A DNA stretch of 64,000 nucleotides, taken from contig JAWOLC010000076.1 in NCBI GenBank assembly GCA_033853925.1, positions 1 to 64,000 on the forward strand. The letters run 5' to 3'. Below the pieces are notes generated by a model. The model was not told the DNA's origin, ran no database searches, and saw only the letters and a list, made by a program, of their open reading frames with translations. Made by a program: the position numbers and the translations under genes. Shown in pieces: positions 1 to 11,283 of the stretch (within the stretch, counting starts at the first letter, position 1; every line of letters begins with the position of its first letter). Origin of the DNA: JANXPZ01 sp033853925 (GTDB taxonomy: Bacteria; Eisenbacteria; RBG-16-71-46).

Positions 1-120
1 CGCCCCATGGGGGTGTTCAGTGACCGCACCTCCATGGAGCGCATCCTGTTCGCGGTCTTCACCCATGAGAACCAGAAGGAAGGAACCTCAGCCCCCTTCC
101 TCCTGACACAGAACTCTTGA
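1..120 (+). CDS. 3' end of an unidentified gene (possibly a transposase tail)
   Basis: The first frame is open from the left edge to a TGA at 118-120 and gives 39 residues ending in PFLLTQNS. The stretch is not a shadow of another gene and its codons are less GC-extreme than the neighbours (it contains AAC, AAG, GAA and ACA). The wording GVFSDRTSMERIL...FTHEN has a faint look of the C-terminal tail of mutator-type (IS256-like) transposases, but this is recall and not a demonstrated match. The start lies outside the window. There is no recognisable terminal inverted repeat just downstream. Confidence 0.4.
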   Translation, partial: RPMGVFSDRTSMERILFAVFTHENQKEGTSAPFLLTQNS

Positions 121-216
121 CGTTACCGCCCGCGGCGCGAAGCCCGCGCGCCCCGCACCGGAGGGCCCGCTCCGCCGGCTGGGAGCCGGCCGATCTCCTC
201 GGGGCGCGGCTCCACT

Positions 217-244
217 TTGCCACGGCCCGCCGTCCGACTACACT
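217..244 (+). promoter_or_regulatory. Candidate sigma70 promoter of the substrate-binding lipoprotein gene
   Basis: TTGCCA at 217-222, a 16-base spacer and TACACT at 239-244. If used, transcription would begin about 5 bases before the ATG at 256, giving an almost leaderless mRNA. No Shine-Dalgarno sequence precedes this ATG, which fits. Spacing is one base short of optimal. Confidence 0.3.
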
Positions 245-255
245 CGCGGGCCGTC

Positions 256-1806
256 ATGACCCGCGCCCGCGCATCGGCCGCAGTGCTGTGGGGGGGCCTC
301 CTCGCCGGGGGCGCGCTGCTCGGCGCCGGGTGCTCGCGCGAGTCGCTGCCGCCGAGCACGACCTTCGTGTGGCTGGCCGGCCGGCCCCAGCCGCGCTTCG
401 ATCCCGCGATCTCGCCCGATCCCCTGCTGGCTTCGCTCGAGCGGCTCCTGTCGCGGGGCCTCACGGACGAGGATTCGAGCGGCGCCGTGGTGCCGGCCGC
501 CGCGGAGCGGTGGGAATGGTCCGCGGACAGCCTGGCGCTCACTCTCCACCTCCGGCACGGCCTGCGCTTCGCCGACGGCTCTCTCTGCGGGAGCGCGGAT
601 TTCCAGCGGGCGCTGGAGAGCGGGCTCGATTCGCGGAGCGACGGCCGGAAGGCCTGGCTGCTCGGGGCGGTCGCGGGGGTGAGGGACATCCGCCCGGGCA
701 GGGCCAAGCCCCGCCTCGGCTTCGCCGCACCCGACGCGAACACGCTCGTGATTCGCCTCGGCCGCCGCGACCCGCTGCTGCCGCACAAGCTCGCGCTTCC
801 CGGCGTCTCCATGCCCTGGTCGGCCGCGGGGCCCGAGGGGCAGGGAATGCCCGCGGGAATTGGCCCGTACCGCGTCGCGCGCGCGGAGGAGGGGCGCACC
901 CTCGTGCTCGCGCGGCGCGCGGGCTTCGCCGGACCGGATTCGATCGTCCTCCGTTTCCAGCCGGCCGCGTTCCGGGTGGTGCAGTTCCTGCGCGGGAGCA
1001 ACGCGGATCTGATCTGGCCGCTTCCGGCGGGGCTGGACGTGACCGCCGTCCCGGAGGGCTATCGCCTCGTGACCCGCGCGGCCTCTCCGGCCCGCTGGCT
1101 CCTCCTGGTGATGCGCGCCGATCTGCCTCCCACGTCGCGGCTCGCCACGAGGCATGCGCTGGCCCACGCGGTGAACCGCGATCGGGTGCTCGAGGCCCTG
1201 GGATCGCTGGGCCGGCCCCTCGGGGATTGGCCGCCGGGTGCGGGCCCCTTCGAGTTCCCGGCTCTCGACGAGGACCAGGTGCGGGAATGGATGCAGCGGG
1301 CCAAGCTGGGACAGGCCTTCCACGTGGTCCTGGCCTACGACGCCGACGGACCCGCGGCCCGGGTGGCAAGGGTCCTGCAAGGGGAGTGGTCGAGGCTGGG
1401 GATCTACGCCGAGCTGCGGCCGCTGCGCGGGGGGTGGCTCGCGGCCGAGATGCTCGGCGGTCTCTCGCATCTTGCACTGGTGGAGGCCCAACCTTGGTCG
1501 GACGATCTGGCGGGAACCCTGGCGCTCCTGGTCATGCCTCTCCGTGGCCCCGCCACCAGCTCGTTCCGCACCGGCTGGCGCACCAGGGAATTCGACGGTT
1601 GGCTGGCTCCGGCCCCGGGTCTCGCACTGCCCGGCCCCGAGGTCGTGCAGGCACGGCTCCGGGACGAGCTGATCGCTCTTCCCCTGACCGAGCTGCCCTG
1701 GGCCTGGCTGGCCCGCGGAGGCGGTCCGCCTCCGGCATTTCACCCGCGCTTTGGGCCGGGATGCCCAATGATCTCTCGGCCCGAGCGGGCCGATCCGCGC
1801 CGCTGA
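256..1806 (+). CDS. ABC transporter substrate-binding lipoprotein, peptide/nickel (SBP_bac_5) type
   Basis: The 516-residue product starts at the ATG at 256. Its N-terminus is a lipoprotein signal with a hydrophobic run and the lipobox LLGAGC, Cys26 being the lipidated residue. The body follows the family-5 extracellular binding-protein plan: an early DP-type segment (RFDPAISPDPLL, then LERLLSRGL), the LRHGLRFADG motif, the later FQRALESG, and a second lobe with HALAHAVNRDRVL. Such proteins deliver oligopeptides, nickel or similar ligands to an inner-membrane permease. No permease or ATPase gene is next to it, so the partner must be elsewhere or the protein is an orphan. In-frame starts upstream would only add a basic, non-conserved extension before the signal. 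Confidence 0.75.
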   Translation: MTRARASAAVLWGGLLAGGALLGAGCSRESLPPSTTFVWLAGRPQPRFDPAISPDPLLASLERLLSRGLTDEDSSGAVVPAAAERWEWSADSLALTLHLRHGLRFADGSLCGSADFQRALESGLDSRSDGRKAWLLGAVAGVRDIRPGRAKPRLGFAAPDANTLVIRLGRRDPLLPHKLALPGVSMPWSAAGPEGQGMPAGIGPYRVARAEEGRTLVLARRAGFAGPDSIVLRFQPAAFRVVQFLRGSNADLIWPLPAGLDVTAVPEGYRLVTRAASPARWLLLVMRADLPPTSRLATRHALAHAVNRDRVLEALGSLGRPLGDWPPGAGPFEFPALDEDQVREWMQRAKLGQAFHVVLAYDADGPAARVARVLQGEWSRLGIYAELRPLRGGWLAAEMLGGLSHLALVEAQPWSDDLAGTLALLVMPLRGPATSSFRTGWRTREFDGWLAPAPGLALPGPEVVQARLRDELIALPLTELPWAWLARGGGPPPAFHPRFGPGCPMISRPERADPRR

Positions 1807-2023
1807 GCACCCTCGAGCCCCCACCGGCCATTCCGGGGCTGGCCGATGACCCCGGCGCGGGGTTATCCTTGACGCCGGGTTGTAGCTCTTGACATTTTCC
1901 GGGCCCGCACGAGCTCCGCAGAATGACGTCACCCAAGCCCGAACCCACGGACGATCCCACCTCAGCCCCGCCGCGGCCAGCACTCGTGCTGGCCGACCCG
2001 TCTCCAGCTCCCGGAGAGACTTC

Positions 2024-5000
2024 ATGAAGATGAACCGCTGCTCGGCTCTGCTCGGCTGGCTGATTCCCCTGGCCCTGACCACGAGCCCCGCACTCGCCTC
2101 GACCACTCAGGAGCGCGAGTTCCACTACGGCCCCGAGCGATTCCAGCTGGGTCGCAATGCCGACGGCACGACGCAGGTGGAGATGAGGGCCGTGGCCCGG
2201 GACTACACGCCCGGCCACCCCGATCTGCCGCAGGTCGGTGAGCCCATCGAGCTGCCCGTGGGCACGAGGCTCGCGGGCGTGGAGGTCCTGGGTCTCGAGA
2301 CCGCCTCGCTCGCGCGCGGCGTGCGCCTCCCCAGCGCGCAGATCCTGCGGCACGGCACCGAGCCGGTCGAGCGCTCGACGCCCGATCCCGCGCTCTTCGG
2401 GCGCGCGGGCTTCGTGCCGGACGAGCTGGTCCGGGTGGGCATGGAGGGCTTCGAGCGCGGGCGGAACGTGGCGTATCTGCTCGTCTCGCCCGCGCGGTGG
2501 AATCCGGCGACGGGCGAGCTGGAGCGCGTGGATCGTCTGCGCGTGCGCCTGACGCTGGAGCCCACGACGGACCGCCCCCTCGAGCGCGAGCGCGTCGTGC
2601 CCGAGTGGGAGGAACCGAGCGCCCTCGCGGCGGCCGGAAGGGCCGCCACCCTGGCGGCGGCGGGAGTCTCGGGCGGACGCACGGCGCAGCCCTTCAAGGC
2701 CGAGCAGCTCCCCTCGGTGCAGGGCAGCCCGGTGGCCTATCTGATCGTCACCAACGACCTGCTGGCTCCCGTCTTCCAGCAGCTCGCGGATTGGAAGACG
2801 CAGTGCGGTGTGCCGGCGGTGGTGCGCACCGTGTCCTTCATCCGCCAGCACTACCCGCAGGGCGCCGACGACGCCGAGCGCGTGCGCGCGTTCATCCGCG
2901 ACGCCTATACGCGCTGGGGCACGAAGTGGGTGCTTCTCGGCGGCGACACCGACGTGATCCCGGTGCGCTACGGGTACACGACCTACTACAACCCGGGCGG
3001 CGAGTACCTGCCCACGGACCTCTACTACTCGTGCCTGGACGGGAACTGGAACGCCGACGGAGACAGCCTCTTCGGCGAGGCCACCTTGAGCTCGAACGAC
3101 AACGCGGATCTCCTCCCCGAGGTCTACGTCGGCCGGGCTCCCGCCAGCACGGTCGCCGAGGCGCAGCTCTTCGTGAACAAGACGCTGTTCTACGAGAAGC
3201 AGCCCATCGACGACTACCTCACGAGCCAGCTCTTCTTCGCCGAGGTCCTCTTCCCCCAGGACTGGACGCCGGGGGAGCAGCCGTGGACGGACGGGGCCGA
3301 GCTGATCGAGGAGAACGTGCTCCCCATCCTCGACACGACCCCGTGGGTGCGGTACGCCCGGCTCTACGAGAACTACACGGACACGCTCTGGCGCGCCGGC
3401 TCGCTGCCCGAGAACCGCCGGACGGTGATCGACTCGCTGAACCGCGGCTACAACATCGCCGTGCACGTGGGCCACGGCTACCGCAACGCCATGCACGTGG
3501 GCGACGACAATCTCAGCAACGCCGACATGATGGGGCTCACGAACGGCGACCGCCTCATCAACCTCTACGCCACGAATTGCGCCTCCGACGCCATCGACTA
3601 CCCCTGCATCGGCGAGGCCTTCCTCAAGGCCCCGGCGGGAGGTGGGGTGACGAACATCGGCTCCACCGACTACGACTTCCCCAACTACGGCCGCTACTAC
3701 CAGCAGGAGTACTTCACGCTCCTCTTCCAGGACAGCGTGACGGCCGTGGGCGAGGCGCAGGCCAGGCAGAAGCTGCCCTACGTGGGCGGCGCCATGTTCG
3801 ACGGCGCCGAGCGCTGGACGCAGATGGTCCTCATCCTGCTCGGGGACCCCGAGCTGCACATCTTCACGAACACGAGCCGCGCGCTCGCCGTGACCCATCC
3901 GGCGTCCCTGTCGTCGGCCGACACCGCCCTGGCCGTGCACGTCTCCACGGGCGGCGTCCCCCTGCCGGGAGCCCGGGTGACCGCCTACAAGCCGGGCTCC
4001 GTGCTGGAGAGCGCGCTCACCGACGCCGGCGGGGACGTGACCTTGCCCGTTCGCCCCGACAGCGCGGGGGCGCTCACGCTCACCGTGACCGGCTTCAACT
4101 GCCGCCCCTACCAGGCCACGCTCGCGCTCACCGGCAGCGCCCAGCCGCTCCTCGCCGATCGCTACGTCCGCCTGCGGGACGACGGGACGAGCGGCTCGGC
4201 GGGCAACGCGAACGGCGCCTGGGACGCGGGGGAGACGGTGGTGCTCCTGCCCGTGGTCAAGAACACGGGCGGCTCGGCCGCCGTCTCGGTCACGGGGACC
4301 CTGAGCACGACCGACACGATGGTCACGGTGCTGCAGGCCTCGGCCAGCTACGGGACGATCGCCGCCGGGGACACGTTGGCCCCCTCCGTGGGCTACCGCG
4401 TGCGCATCCCCGCCTACGCGCCGGACCAGCGCGAGGTCCCGTTCGAGGCCCGGCTGAACGACGCGTCCGGGCACTCGTTCCTCGAGAAGTTCCAGCTCAC
4501 GGTGCTGGCTCCCGAGCTGCACCACTATTCGCATCGGGTGTCCGATGTCGGCGGAGACGGTGACGCCCGCCCCGATTCGGGAGAGACGGACACGTACTAC
4601 GTCAAGCTGATCAACCAGGGCACGGGCAGCGCGCCGGGCGTGACGGCGGTGCTGCGCTCTCTCGACGGGCTGGCGACGGTCAGCGACAGCTCGGCGTCCT
4701 GGGGCACCATCGCCGCGGGGCAGGAGGTGGAGGGAGACGGCTTCACGTTCACGCCGTCGAGCACGACCGCCAAGCTCCTCCTGGTGGTGTCGGACGCGTA
4801 CGGAGAGCTGTTCCGGCAGACCGTGGACCTGCAGTATCCGGCCGCCCCGACGAATCTGACGGCCAGCGGGGGCACGAGCTGGATCGATCTGCTCTGGTCC
4901 AAGGCCTCGGCCTCCGACCTGTACGGCTACAACGTCTACCGCTCGTTGTCGGCTTCGGGACCCTTCACCAAGGTCACGACCGTGCCCACGGGGAGGACGG

Positions 5001-6730
5001 CGGCCTTCACCGACGAGAACCTGTCGCCGCTGACCAACTTCTACTACAAGGTCTCGGCCGTGGATTCCTCGGGCAACGAGTCCGGCCTCTCGGCCGTGAC
5101 CGCCGTGACCACGAACCCGCCGAGCCATGCCATCTTCCCGGTTCCCACGGGACGCGAGACCCCCGCGCCGGTGGCCGTGGACCACATCTACCCCGGCTAC
5201 CGGATGGACATCGTGGCCGGGTCCGACGTCCTGTACCTGTGGCACCCCGACGGCACGGCTCCCGTGGACGCCGACGGCTCGAGCGAGACGCCGGGCGACT
5301 TCACCCGCCTGGGCAGCTACTACGCCGGCGGCCCGTCGGTGGCCGACCTGGATGGCACGGGCAAGGTCATCATCGGGCCGAGCTGGAACGACGGATCCGT
5401 CTACGTCTTCGATCAGCAGGGGCACGTGAAGCCCGGCTGGCCCGCGGTGCTCGGCCCGGGCCTCTGGACCGGCGTGGCGGTGGGCGACCTCTTCGGCGAC
5501 GGCCACAAGGAGCTGGTCCTCGGCTCCAACACCTCGTCGCTCTATGCCCTGCGCTCGGACGGCACGGAGCTGATGGACGGCGACAACAATCCGGCGACCT
5601 TCGGCGTCTTCAAGAAGCTGGCCGGCGGCTGGAATCTCGGCACGCCCGCGCTCGCTCCTCTGGAGAACAACGGCCAGCTCGCCATCGTCTTCGGCGGCCC
5701 CGACGGCCAGCTCTACGCCTGGCGCGCCAACGGCCAGAACGTCCCGGGCTTCCCCCAGACGCTGAACGGCCCCGTGAGCGCCTCGGTGGCCGTGGGCAAG
5801 CTGGACGGGCCCGGCGGGGGACTCAGCGTCGTGGTCATCACGGCCTCGAACGCCGTCTACGCCTTCAACGCCAACGGGACGCTTCGCTCGGGGTTCCCGG
5901 TCGCGGTGCCCTCCGGCGGGACGAGCAAGTCGCCCTCGCCGGCCCTGGCCGACATGAACGGCGACGGCTACCTGGACATCGTGGTCGCGGGCACCGACGG
6001 CCTGATCCGCACCATCGACCGGAACGGCAACCTGATCCCGCCCTCGAACGTGCGCTACAGCGCCAAGACCTCCGCCGCCTCGGAGTGCAGTCCCGTCGTC
6101 GCCGACATCAACGGCGACGGCCACCCGGACATCGTGATCGGTGACGAGAACCACCAGCTCGCCGCGATCTCGGGGGCGGACGGCTCCATGCTGCCGGGCT
6201 TCCCGATCCAGACGGGCGCCGAGGTGAAGGGCACGCCCGCCCTGTGCGACTGCGACGGGGACGGCAAGACGGAGATCGTCGTCGCCGGCTGGGATCGGAA
6301 CGTCTACGTGTGGGACTACGACTTCCCCTTCTCGCCGACGCAGAATCCGCCCTGGCCGCAGTTCCAGCACGACGCCATGCGCACGGGGTACGCGGAGACG
6401 CCGACCAGCGTCGGCGTGGACGACGGGCCGCCACCCGTCCCGCGCCAGATCGAGCTGGCCGCGCCCGCGCCCAACCCGGCGCTGGGGCGCACGCGCCTGG
6501 CGTACGGCGTGCCCGCCGCGCGCGCGGGCGAGTCGTTCGAGCTGGCCGTCTACGATCTCTCGGGGAGGCGCGTGCGCACGCTGGGCCAGGGACGAGCCGC
6601 GCCGGGACGCTACAGCGCGACCTGGGATCTGCGCGATGCCTCGGGCTCGCCGGCGGCGGCCGGGGTCTATTTCGCCCGACTCACGCTCGGCAGCGAGGTC
6701 CGTTCGCGGAAGCTCGTCGTCATTCGCTGA
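2024..6730 (+). CDS. Secreted C25 (gingipain-family) cysteine protease with FN3, FG-GAP propeller and FlgD-like C-terminal domain
   Basis: The product has 1568 residues. The ATG at 2024 follows GGAGAG and opens a signal peptide (MKMNRC...PALAS). The catalytic domain, roughly residues 230-620, has the C25 dyad: His484 in VHVGHG and Cys519 in ATNCAS, typical of gingipain-like peptidases. After CARDB/Ig-like segments comes a fibronectin type III domain (about 939-1032, DLYGYNVYRS...YYKVSAVDSSGNESG). A repeat region of VCBS/FG-GAP type follows (about 1050-1425, e.g. ADMNGDGYLDIV, ADINGDGHPDIV). The last 95 residues form a FlgD-Ig/T9SS-type tail (YDLSGRRVRTL, GVYFARL, ending RKLVVIR). It probably acts outside the cell or on the surface, degrading protein. 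The gene stands alone and is followed by a strong hairpin. Confidence 0.88.
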   Translation: MKMNRCSALLGWLIPLALTTSPALASTTQEREFHYGPERFQLGRNADGTTQVEMRAVARDYTPGHPDLPQVGEPIELPVGTRLAGVEVLGLETASLARGVRLPSAQILRHGTEPVERSTPDPALFGRAGFVPDELVRVGMEGFERGRNVAYLLVSPARWNPATGELERVDRLRVRLTLEPTTDRPLERERVVPEWEEPSALAAAGRAATLAAAGVSGGRTAQPFKAEQLPSVQGSPVAYLIVTNDLLAPVFQQLADWKTQCGVPAVVRTVSFIRQHYPQGADDAERVRAFIRDAYTRWGTKWVLLGGDTDVIPVRYGYTTYYNPGGEYLPTDLYYSCLDGNWNADGDSLFGEATLSSNDNADLLPEVYVGRAPASTVAEAQLFVNKTLFYEKQPIDDYLTSQLFFAEVLFPQDWTPGEQPWTDGAELIEENVLPILDTTPWVRYARLYENYTDTLWRAGSLPENRRTVIDSLNRGYNIAVHVGHGYRNAMHVGDDNLSNADMMGLTNGDRLINLYATNCASDAIDYPCIGEAFLKAPAGGGVTNIGSTDYDFPNYGRYYQQEYFTLLFQDSVTAVGEAQARQKLPYVGGAMFDGAERWTQMVLILLGDPELHIFTNTSRALAVTHPASLSSADTALAVHVSTGGVPLPGARVTAYKPGSVLESALTDAGGDVTLPVRPDSAGALTLTVTGFNCRPYQATLALTGSAQPLLADRYVRLRDDGTSGSAGNANGAWDAGETVVLLPVVKNTGGSAAVSVTGTLSTTDTMVTVLQASASYGTIAAGDTLAPSVGYRVRIPAYAPDQREVPFEARLNDASGHSFLEKFQLTVLAPELHHYSHRVSDVGGDGDARPDSGETDTYYVKLINQGTGSAPGVTAVLRSLDGLATVSDSSASWGTIAAGQEVEGDGFTFTPSSTTAKLLLVVSDAYGELFRQTVDLQYPAAPTNLTASGGTSWIDLLWSKASASDLYGYNVYRSLSASGPFTKVTTVPTGRTAAFTDENLSPLTNFYYKVSAVDSSGNESGLSAVTAVTTNPPSHAIFPVPTGRETPAPVAVDHIYPGYRMDIVAGSDVLYLWHPDGTAPVDADGSSETPGDFTRLGSYYAGGPSVADLDGTGKVIIGPSWNDGSVYVFDQQGHVKPGWPAVLGPGLWTGVAVGDLFGDGHKELVLGSNTSSLYALRSDGTELMDGDNNPATFGVFKKLAGGWNLGTPALAPLENNGQLAIVFGGPDGQLYAWRANGQNVPGFPQTLNGPVSASVAVGKLDGPGGGLSVVVITASNAVYAFNANGTLRSGFPVAVPSGGTSKSPSPALADMNGDGYLDIVVAGTDGLIRTIDRNGNLIPPSNVRYSAKTSAASECSPVVADINGDGHPDIVIGDENHQLAAISGADGSMLPGFPIQTGAEVKGTPALCDCDGDGKTEIVVAGWDRNVYVWDYDFPFSPTQNPPWPQFQHDAMRTGYAETPTSVGVDDGPPPVPRQIELAAPAPNPALGRTRLAYGVPAARAGESFELAVYDLSGRRVRTLGQGRAAPGRYSATWDLRDASGSPAAAGVYFARLTLGSEVRSRKLVVIR

Positions 6731-6761
6731 AATCCATCGCCAGGGGGCCGGCACCTGGGTC

Positions 6762-6799
6762 CGAACCGAGGCGGGGTCGAAGAGACCCCGCCCGGTTCG
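6762..6799 (+). terminator. Strong GC hairpin after the C25 protease gene
   Basis: 6770-6778 pairs with 6784-6792 (GGCGGGGTC/GACCCCGCC) around the loop GAAGA. The stem then continues with 6762-6768 pairing to 6793-6799, leaving A6769 bulged. The total is 16 base pairs. No U tract follows, so efficiency is uncertain, but position 32 bases after the stop codon supports a terminator. Confidence 0.65.
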
Positions 6800-6875
6800 T
6801 GTCCGGGCTCTTGACCGCGAGGGCGCCGCGAGCGGCGGAGCCCCTGCGGGCGCCGGGAGACGGGCCGCTCGGCTG

Positions 6876-6884
6876 TGATAGAGT
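6876..6884 (+). promoter_or_regulatory. Candidate extended -10 element for glnS
   Basis: TGA directly before TAGAGT (6879-6884) reads as an extended -10 box. It resembles the -10 of the tRNA-Gln promoter (TAGAGT). No convincing -35 is present at the expected distance, so this is tentative. The distance to the glnS start is about 100 bases. Confidence 0.25.
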
Positions 6885-6983
6885 CGCGAAGATGATCCTG
6901 CCGGCTTGGGGTCCTGGGGGGAGCGGGCGCCTGCCGGCGGGGCTCGGGGCAGGCCACGACGTGGACGGGGCGGGAATGGCACG

Positions 6984-8819
<1,836 letters not shown>

Positions 8820-8834
8820 TCCGGCAGGGGCGCG

Positions 8835-11021
8835 TCAGTGGGGGCTGCGCGCGAGGAGCTGGCGGGCGACGCGCACGGCGTCGGCCAGCGTCGGATCGGC
8901 TGCCAGGTCCTGCGCGCGCACGCCGCTCAACGCTCGCTCCGCGCCCTCCCGGTCACCGCCCGCCGCCCGGACGAGGGCCTCGTGCGCGGCGAACGCCGAG
9001 CCACCCAGCCCGCCCGCTCGCGCGCGCTCCAGGCTGCGGCGCGCGGCCGGCAGCTCCCCCTGCTGGACCTGCACGCGAATGAGCGCGCCCCAGGCCTCGC
9101 CCAGATCGGGCTCGCGCGCGACCGCCCGAGCGAAGAGGCTCTCGGCCTCGGCGAAGCGGCCCGCCCGGGCGGCCTGCCAGCCGCGGCTCGCGAGGGCCCG
9201 GCCCTCGCCGCCCACGAGCGCCGGCATCCGGCCGCGGATGGAGTCGGCCTGCGCCGCGCGGCCCGCCCGCGCGTAGGCGTCCGCCAGGGCCCCAGAGATG
9301 CCCGCGTCGTCGGGCGCCAGCTCCGCCGCGCGCTCGAGCCAGGGTCGCGCCTCCGCGGCGCGGCCGAGCTGCACGAGCGTGCCGGCGTACCCCGCGTAGA
9401 GCGCGGCCCGCTCCAGCGCCGCGCCAGGCGCGGCGGCAGCCGGCCGGGCAGCGCCCTGCTCCAGGCGCAGCGCTCGCGCGTACTCCCGCTCGGCCCCCGC
9501 GTAGTCGCCGCGCTCGGCCAGCCGCGCTCCCAGGTCCGAGGCGATGCCCCACTCGCTCCGGCCGTGGCTGATGCCGCGAAGGGGCAGCCAGGTCAGGGCG
9601 AGCCCCGCGAGCAGGGCCGCCACCGTGGGCAGGCGCAGCGACGCGGGCCGGCGGCGTGCCGCGGCGACCAAGGCCTCGAGGGTGAGCGCCGCCAGCAGCA
9701 TCAGCGCGGGCACGAGGTGGTGGCGATAGCGATCGGTCACGAAGAACGGCACGATGCCGAGGGCCATCACGACCACGTACCCCACCAGGAAGCGGCCCGC
9801 GCGCTCGGCTCGCCTCCCCGCGAGCCACAGGCCGGCGAGACCGAGGGGACCGAGGAAGGCGAAGGTGCCCACGACGGGCAGGCCCAGGGGACCGGCGACC
9901 TCGCGGAACTCGTCCACGTTCTCGATCTGCGGGTACTCGCGCCGGTTCGCCAGCATCGCCAGCTTGGTGAGCGCCAGGCCGGCGGCGCGCGCCGGCTGCC
10001 GGCGCACGAACTCCCAGGCTCGAGCCGACCAGTAGGCCGAGCTGGCGCTCGCGCCGAAGGAGCGGCCGGCGGTGAGCCGCAGGAAGTCGCGACCGTCGGC
10101 CTCGACGCCGCCATCGAGGCGGTCCGGATCGGAGGGGCCGAGCTGGTGCGAGCCCGTGATCCAGACGAAACCGCCCGTGGCCTGGGGATTGTTGCCCACG
10201 CGGAGGTTGAAGCCGAAGTTGTAGGTGAAGGGAATCCACTCGCCGCTCACCACCCGGTTGCGGACGGCGACGGGCGCGGCCACGAGCAGGAAGCCGGCGG
10301 CCAGCGCCGCGACGGCTCCGAGCCGGGCGCGCGCGGGCCGCGCCGTGTCCGCGAGGGCGAGAAGCGCCAGAGGCGCGAGCAGCAGGGCCGAGGTCGCCCG
10401 CCCCTCGGCGATCAGCCCGACGAGGAATCCCAGCAGCGCCAGTCGCCCCGCCCCCGCGCGCGCGCCTTCCGCGCGCACCACGAGCCAGAGGAGCAGGCTC
10501 TCGAGGAAGAAGAGCAGCGATTCCATGAGCACCTGGCTGTCGAAGAAGACGCTCATCTCGTAGAACGCCGCGAGCAGGCCCACCGCCAGCCCGAGCCAGC
10601 GCGTCGTGAGGCGCCGGGCCGCGTCGGCGAGGAGGACGACGGCCAGCGCGCCCCAGGTCGCCTGCACGACGAGCACGTGCGGGACGGAGTCGCCGACCAG
10701 GCTCCTCAGAGCCGCGAGGACGTAGGGGTAGAGGGGCCCGAGGAAGAACGGATTCGTCCCGAGAAGGCCGTGGGTGCGCAGGAAGCCGGACCAGTTCCAG
10801 TAGAGCTGCGCGTCGTGCACCAGGCTGCCGCCGAGCGGGGTGAGGGAGAGGCGGTTCAGGAAGTCGAGCCGCCAGAGGAGGGCGACGAGGAAGAGCAGGG
10901 CGCCGGCCGGGGGCCACCAGCCGCCGCGACTCCGCGCCGCCCGCGGAGCCTCCGCCGGGCGCGGGCCGCCTTGCCGTGTGCTGGGTGCGGTGCCGCGACC
11001 GCGCGCCCGCTTCCCGACCAC
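8835..11021 (-). CDS. Polytopic GT39/ArnT-like membrane protein with C-terminal TPR domain
   Basis: The 728-residue protein starts at GTG 11021, preceded by an excellent Shine-Dalgarno (AGGAGGTGAA). Residues about 35-485 contain many transmembrane segments, with an acidic motif in the first external loop (HDAQLYWNW) as in GT-C glycosyltransferases of the PMT/ArnT/GT39 group. They also include a long extracytoplasmic loop. From about 500 to the end the sequence is a TPR array of Ala-rich helical pairs (AERGDYAGAEREYARALRL, AGRFAEAESLFARAVAREP). The likely role is transfer of a lipid-linked sugar to a protein or glycolipid, with the TPR as partner-binding platform. The donor and acceptor cannot be read from sequence. 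The gene is divergent from gltX. Confidence 0.75.
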   Translation of the reverse strand: MVGKRARGRGTAPSTRQGGPRPAEAPRAARSRGGWWPPAGALLFLVALLWRLDFLNRLSLTPLGGSLVHDAQLYWNWSGFLRTHGLLGTNPFFLGPLYPYVLAALRSLVGDSVPHVLVVQATWGALAVVLLADAARRLTTRWLGLAVGLLAAFYEMSVFFDSQVLMESLLFFLESLLLWLVVRAEGARAGAGRLALLGFLVGLIAEGRATSALLLAPLALLALADTARPARARLGAVAALAAGFLLVAAPVAVRNRVVSGEWIPFTYNFGFNLRVGNNPQATGGFVWITGSHQLGPSDPDRLDGGVEADGRDFLRLTAGRSFGASASSAYWSARAWEFVRRQPARAAGLALTKLAMLANRREYPQIENVDEFREVAGPLGLPVVGTFAFLGPLGLAGLWLAGRRAERAGRFLVGYVVVMALGIVPFFVTDRYRHHLVPALMLLAALTLEALVAAARRRPASLRLPTVAALLAGLALTWLPLRGISHGRSEWGIASDLGARLAERGDYAGAEREYARALRLEQGAARPAAAAPGAALERAALYAGYAGTLVQLGRAAEARPWLERAAELAPDDAGISGALADAYARAGRAAQADSIRGRMPALVGGEGRALASRGWQAARAGRFAEAESLFARAVAREPDLGEAWGALIRVQVQQGELPAARRSLERARAGGLGGSAFAAHEALVRAAGGDREGAERALSGVRAQDLAADPTLADAVRVARQLLARSPH

Positions 11022-11228
11022 TTCACCTCCTCGAGGAGGGCCTCCGTTCGCGGGGCGCAGCCGCGCCGCGCGGCTCCGCGTCCTCGTTTCGCGCCCTCGG
11101 GGTGCCGCACGACGGGGTTGGAGCCCGTCGCCGCGGAGACCACGTCGGCCAAGGTAGCGCCGAAGCCGAGCCGGCGAAAGCGGCCGAGGCGAGGCTCGCG
11201 CCCGCCGGCGCCGGTCCTCGGCCGCGGG

Positions 11229-11258
11229 TTGCCTCGGCTGCCCGATCCCCAGTAGTGT
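11229..11258 (+). promoter_or_regulatory. Promoter of gltX
   Basis: TTGCCT at 11229-11234, an 18-base spacer and TAGTGT at 11253-11258. The predicted start of transcription near 11265 leaves a leader of about 20 bases that holds the GGAGG of gltX (11273-11277). The boxes are nearly the same as those before the tRNA-Gln gene. Confidence 0.5.
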
Positions 11259-11283
11259 GCGCGGTCACCCGTGGAGGTCTTCG

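Noticed and set aside
1870..1895. TTGACG/TTGACA strings upstream of the C25 gene as promoters
   Set aside because: No acceptable -10 box lies at 16-19 bases from either string.
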